Source: Flavobacterium sp.
GTDB taxonomy: Bacteria > Bacteroidota > Bacteroidia > Flavobacteriales > Flavobacteriaceae
Length of the DNA: 8,650 nt
NCBI GenBank assembly: GCA_030152225.1
Contig: JASLHL010000103.1
Span: 1-8,650, forward strand
Reading direction: 5' to 3'
Below, piece after piece: positions 8,250-8,650 of this stretch (position 1 is its first letter; each line of letters begins with the position of its first letter). The translations under genes were made by a program, and so were the position numbers. The notes below the pieces were generated by a model, which did no database searches, was not told the origin of the DNA, and saw only the letters and a list, made by a program, of their open reading frames with translations.

Positions 8250-8313
8250 GTTCGTTGCGCGGTTTGTTCGTTGCGCGGTTCGTTCGTTGCGCGGTTTGCT
8301 CTTTGCGCGGTAT
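8250..8313 (+). repeat. Four tandem copies of a 16-bp GC-rich unit
   Basis: The unit GTTCGTTGCGCGGTTT occurs head to tail at 8250-8265, 8266-8281 (last base C), 8282-8297, and in a degenerate form GCTCTTTGCGCGGTAT at 8298-8313. A partial GTTCGAAGT precedes the array at 8241. There are no spacers, so it is not a CRISPR array. The 16-bp period is not a multiple of three and no gene crosses it, so it is noncoding. The GCGCGG core is strikingly GC-rich against AT-rich surroundings. Its function is not known; a variable-number tandem repeat arising by slippage is the simplest reading. Confidence 0.92.
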
Positions 8314-8433
8314 CTAGCATGAAGTTTTCAAAAACACCTATTCTTTTTCAAAAAAAGAAATACACTTCTAAAATGTCATTTACGAATCAAACAAAACGTG
8401 AAAAAAAATAGCTAAACATAAAAGCAGGCATGA
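8314..8433. other. AT-rich spacer without recognisable gene
   Basis: This stretch is dominated by A and T runs. It contains one weak A/T-only-like hairpin (8339-8348 with 8352-8362, one bulge, no terminator T-run on either strand) and a 12-codon ATG frame at 8373-8411, which has nothing to support it. I see no promoter matching the Bacteroidota TAnnTTTG element. Confidence 0.6.
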
Positions 8434-8456
8434 TATTAGTACATCCTAATACATCC
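8434..8456. repeat. Direct TACATCC repeats overlapping a small hairpin
   Basis: TACATCC occurs at 8440-8446 and 8450-8456, exactly 10 bp apart, about one helical turn, and a third copy lies at 8568-8574. The first copy sits in the loop of a 6-bp stem, TATTAG (8434-8439) with CTAATA (8446-8451). Spacing on one face of the helix is compatible with a protein-binding site, but this is inference from pattern only. Confidence 0.4.
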
Positions 8457-8460
8457 AAAA

Positions 8461-8611
8461 CAATAACAACAGCTTCTTAAAGATTTTACCCGTAAGGCAA
8501 GGTGGCAGTATTGGAAACAACTGTAATGCTGTTATTGGCATAGGACACTTAAACCTTACGGGTTTTTTACATCCTCCTTTATCTGGTTCAGACTTCCTAT
8601 TAGTCCTATGC
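8461..8611 (+). other. Unidentified segment with interleaved inverted repeats; possible structured RNA or element end
   Basis: Four pairings stand out. CAATAACAACAGC (8461-8473) can pair with GCTGTTATTG (8528-8537) with a 3-nt bulge. ACCCGTAAGG (8488-8497) pairs perfectly with CCTTACGGGT (8554-8563), and the final T begins a run of six T (8563-8568), giving a terminator-like 3' side on the + strand with a 56-nt loop. CAGTATT (8506-8512) pairs with AATGCTG (8525-8531) inside that loop, with one G-U. GCATAGGAC (8538-8546) pairs perfectly with GTCCTATGC (8603-8611). Several cannot form together unless as pseudoknots, so they may be alternative folds. No known RNA family was recognised. The segment may continue past the window edge. 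Confidence 0.45.
8488..8568 (+). terminator. Possible intrinsic terminator with a large loop
   Basis: A perfect 10-bp stem, ACCCGTAAGG with CCTTACGGGT, is followed by a T-run on the + strand. The 56-nt loop is far larger than in ordinary terminators, although the internal CAGTATT/AATGCTG stem could shorten it. If functional it would end a short transcript starting in the 8314-8480 region, not the nuo mRNA, which already has its own terminator. Confidence 0.35.
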
Positions 8612-8650
8612 TTTCACTGGGTATTTTTAAGTACAACTGGTTGTTTTACT

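Noticed and set aside
8250..8313. CRISPR array
   Set aside because: The 16-bp units adjoin directly without spacers and are too short for CRISPR repeats.
8339..8362. Hairpin as a second terminator
   Set aside because: The stem is almost only A-T pairs and no T-run follows on either strand.
8373..8411. 12-codon ATG frame (MSFTNQTKREKK)
   Set aside because: Too short and in an A-rich stretch where such frames arise easily; no supporting signal.
8446..8541. 31-codon minus-strand ORF (starting MPITALQLFPI)
   Set aside because: It overlaps the inverted repeats and the open + strand frame, is very short, and has no recognisable family or initiation context. Open frames on both strands look like a by-product of composition and pairing.
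8461..8611. Integron attC site
   Set aside because: The stem ends lack the RYYYAAC and GTTRRRY core pattern, and no integrase or cassette is visible.
8570..8620. TPP- or cobalamin-riboswitch-like words on the minus strand (CTGAACC, CTAATAGGAAG)
   Set aside because: Only short fragments match; the conserved cores and stem order of either riboswitch class are not present.

Overview
The window holds the distal part of a respiratory complex I (NADH:quinone oxidoreductase) operon, in the order nuoG(3' part)-H-I-J-K-L-M-N, all on the + strand, followed by about 480 bases of noncoding DNA. The organism is most likely a member of the Bacteroidota, class Flavobacteriia. This rests on the very short NuoG (about 340 residues, no molybdopterin-fold domain), the AT-leaning composition, and start codons preceded by A/T-rich sequence rather than clear Shine-Dalgarno motifs. 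I cannot name the genus.

Positions 1-8170 are a tightly packed operon. Gaps are 2 to 11 nt, except for 50 nt between nuoM and nuoN. NuoG and NuoI belong to the peripheral arm and carry the Fe-S clusters that pass electrons towards the quinone site. NuoH forms the membrane heel and the quinone cavity. NuoJ and NuoK are small membrane subunits next to it. NuoL, NuoM and NuoN are three paralogous antiporter-like proton-pumping subunits. All eight look intact apart from NuoG, which is cut by the window edge. The key charged residues of the proton channels (Glu and Lys in the membrane segments) are present in all three pumps. The upstream subunits, probably nuoA to nuoF, would lie before position 1.

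Positions 8171-8650 have no convincing gene. A strong intrinsic terminator ends the operon at 8202-8240. Immediately after it come four head-to-tail copies of a 16-bp GC-rich unit (8250-8313), then an AT-rich stretch. From about 8434 to the window end there is an unexplained segment with repeated TACATCC words and several long, mutually interleaved inverted repeats, one of them a 10-bp perfect stem followed by six T. A 67-codon frame without ATG runs open through this segment to the window edge. It is the least ordinary part of the window and may be the beginning of a structured RNA, a repeat element or a mobile element that continues past 8650.
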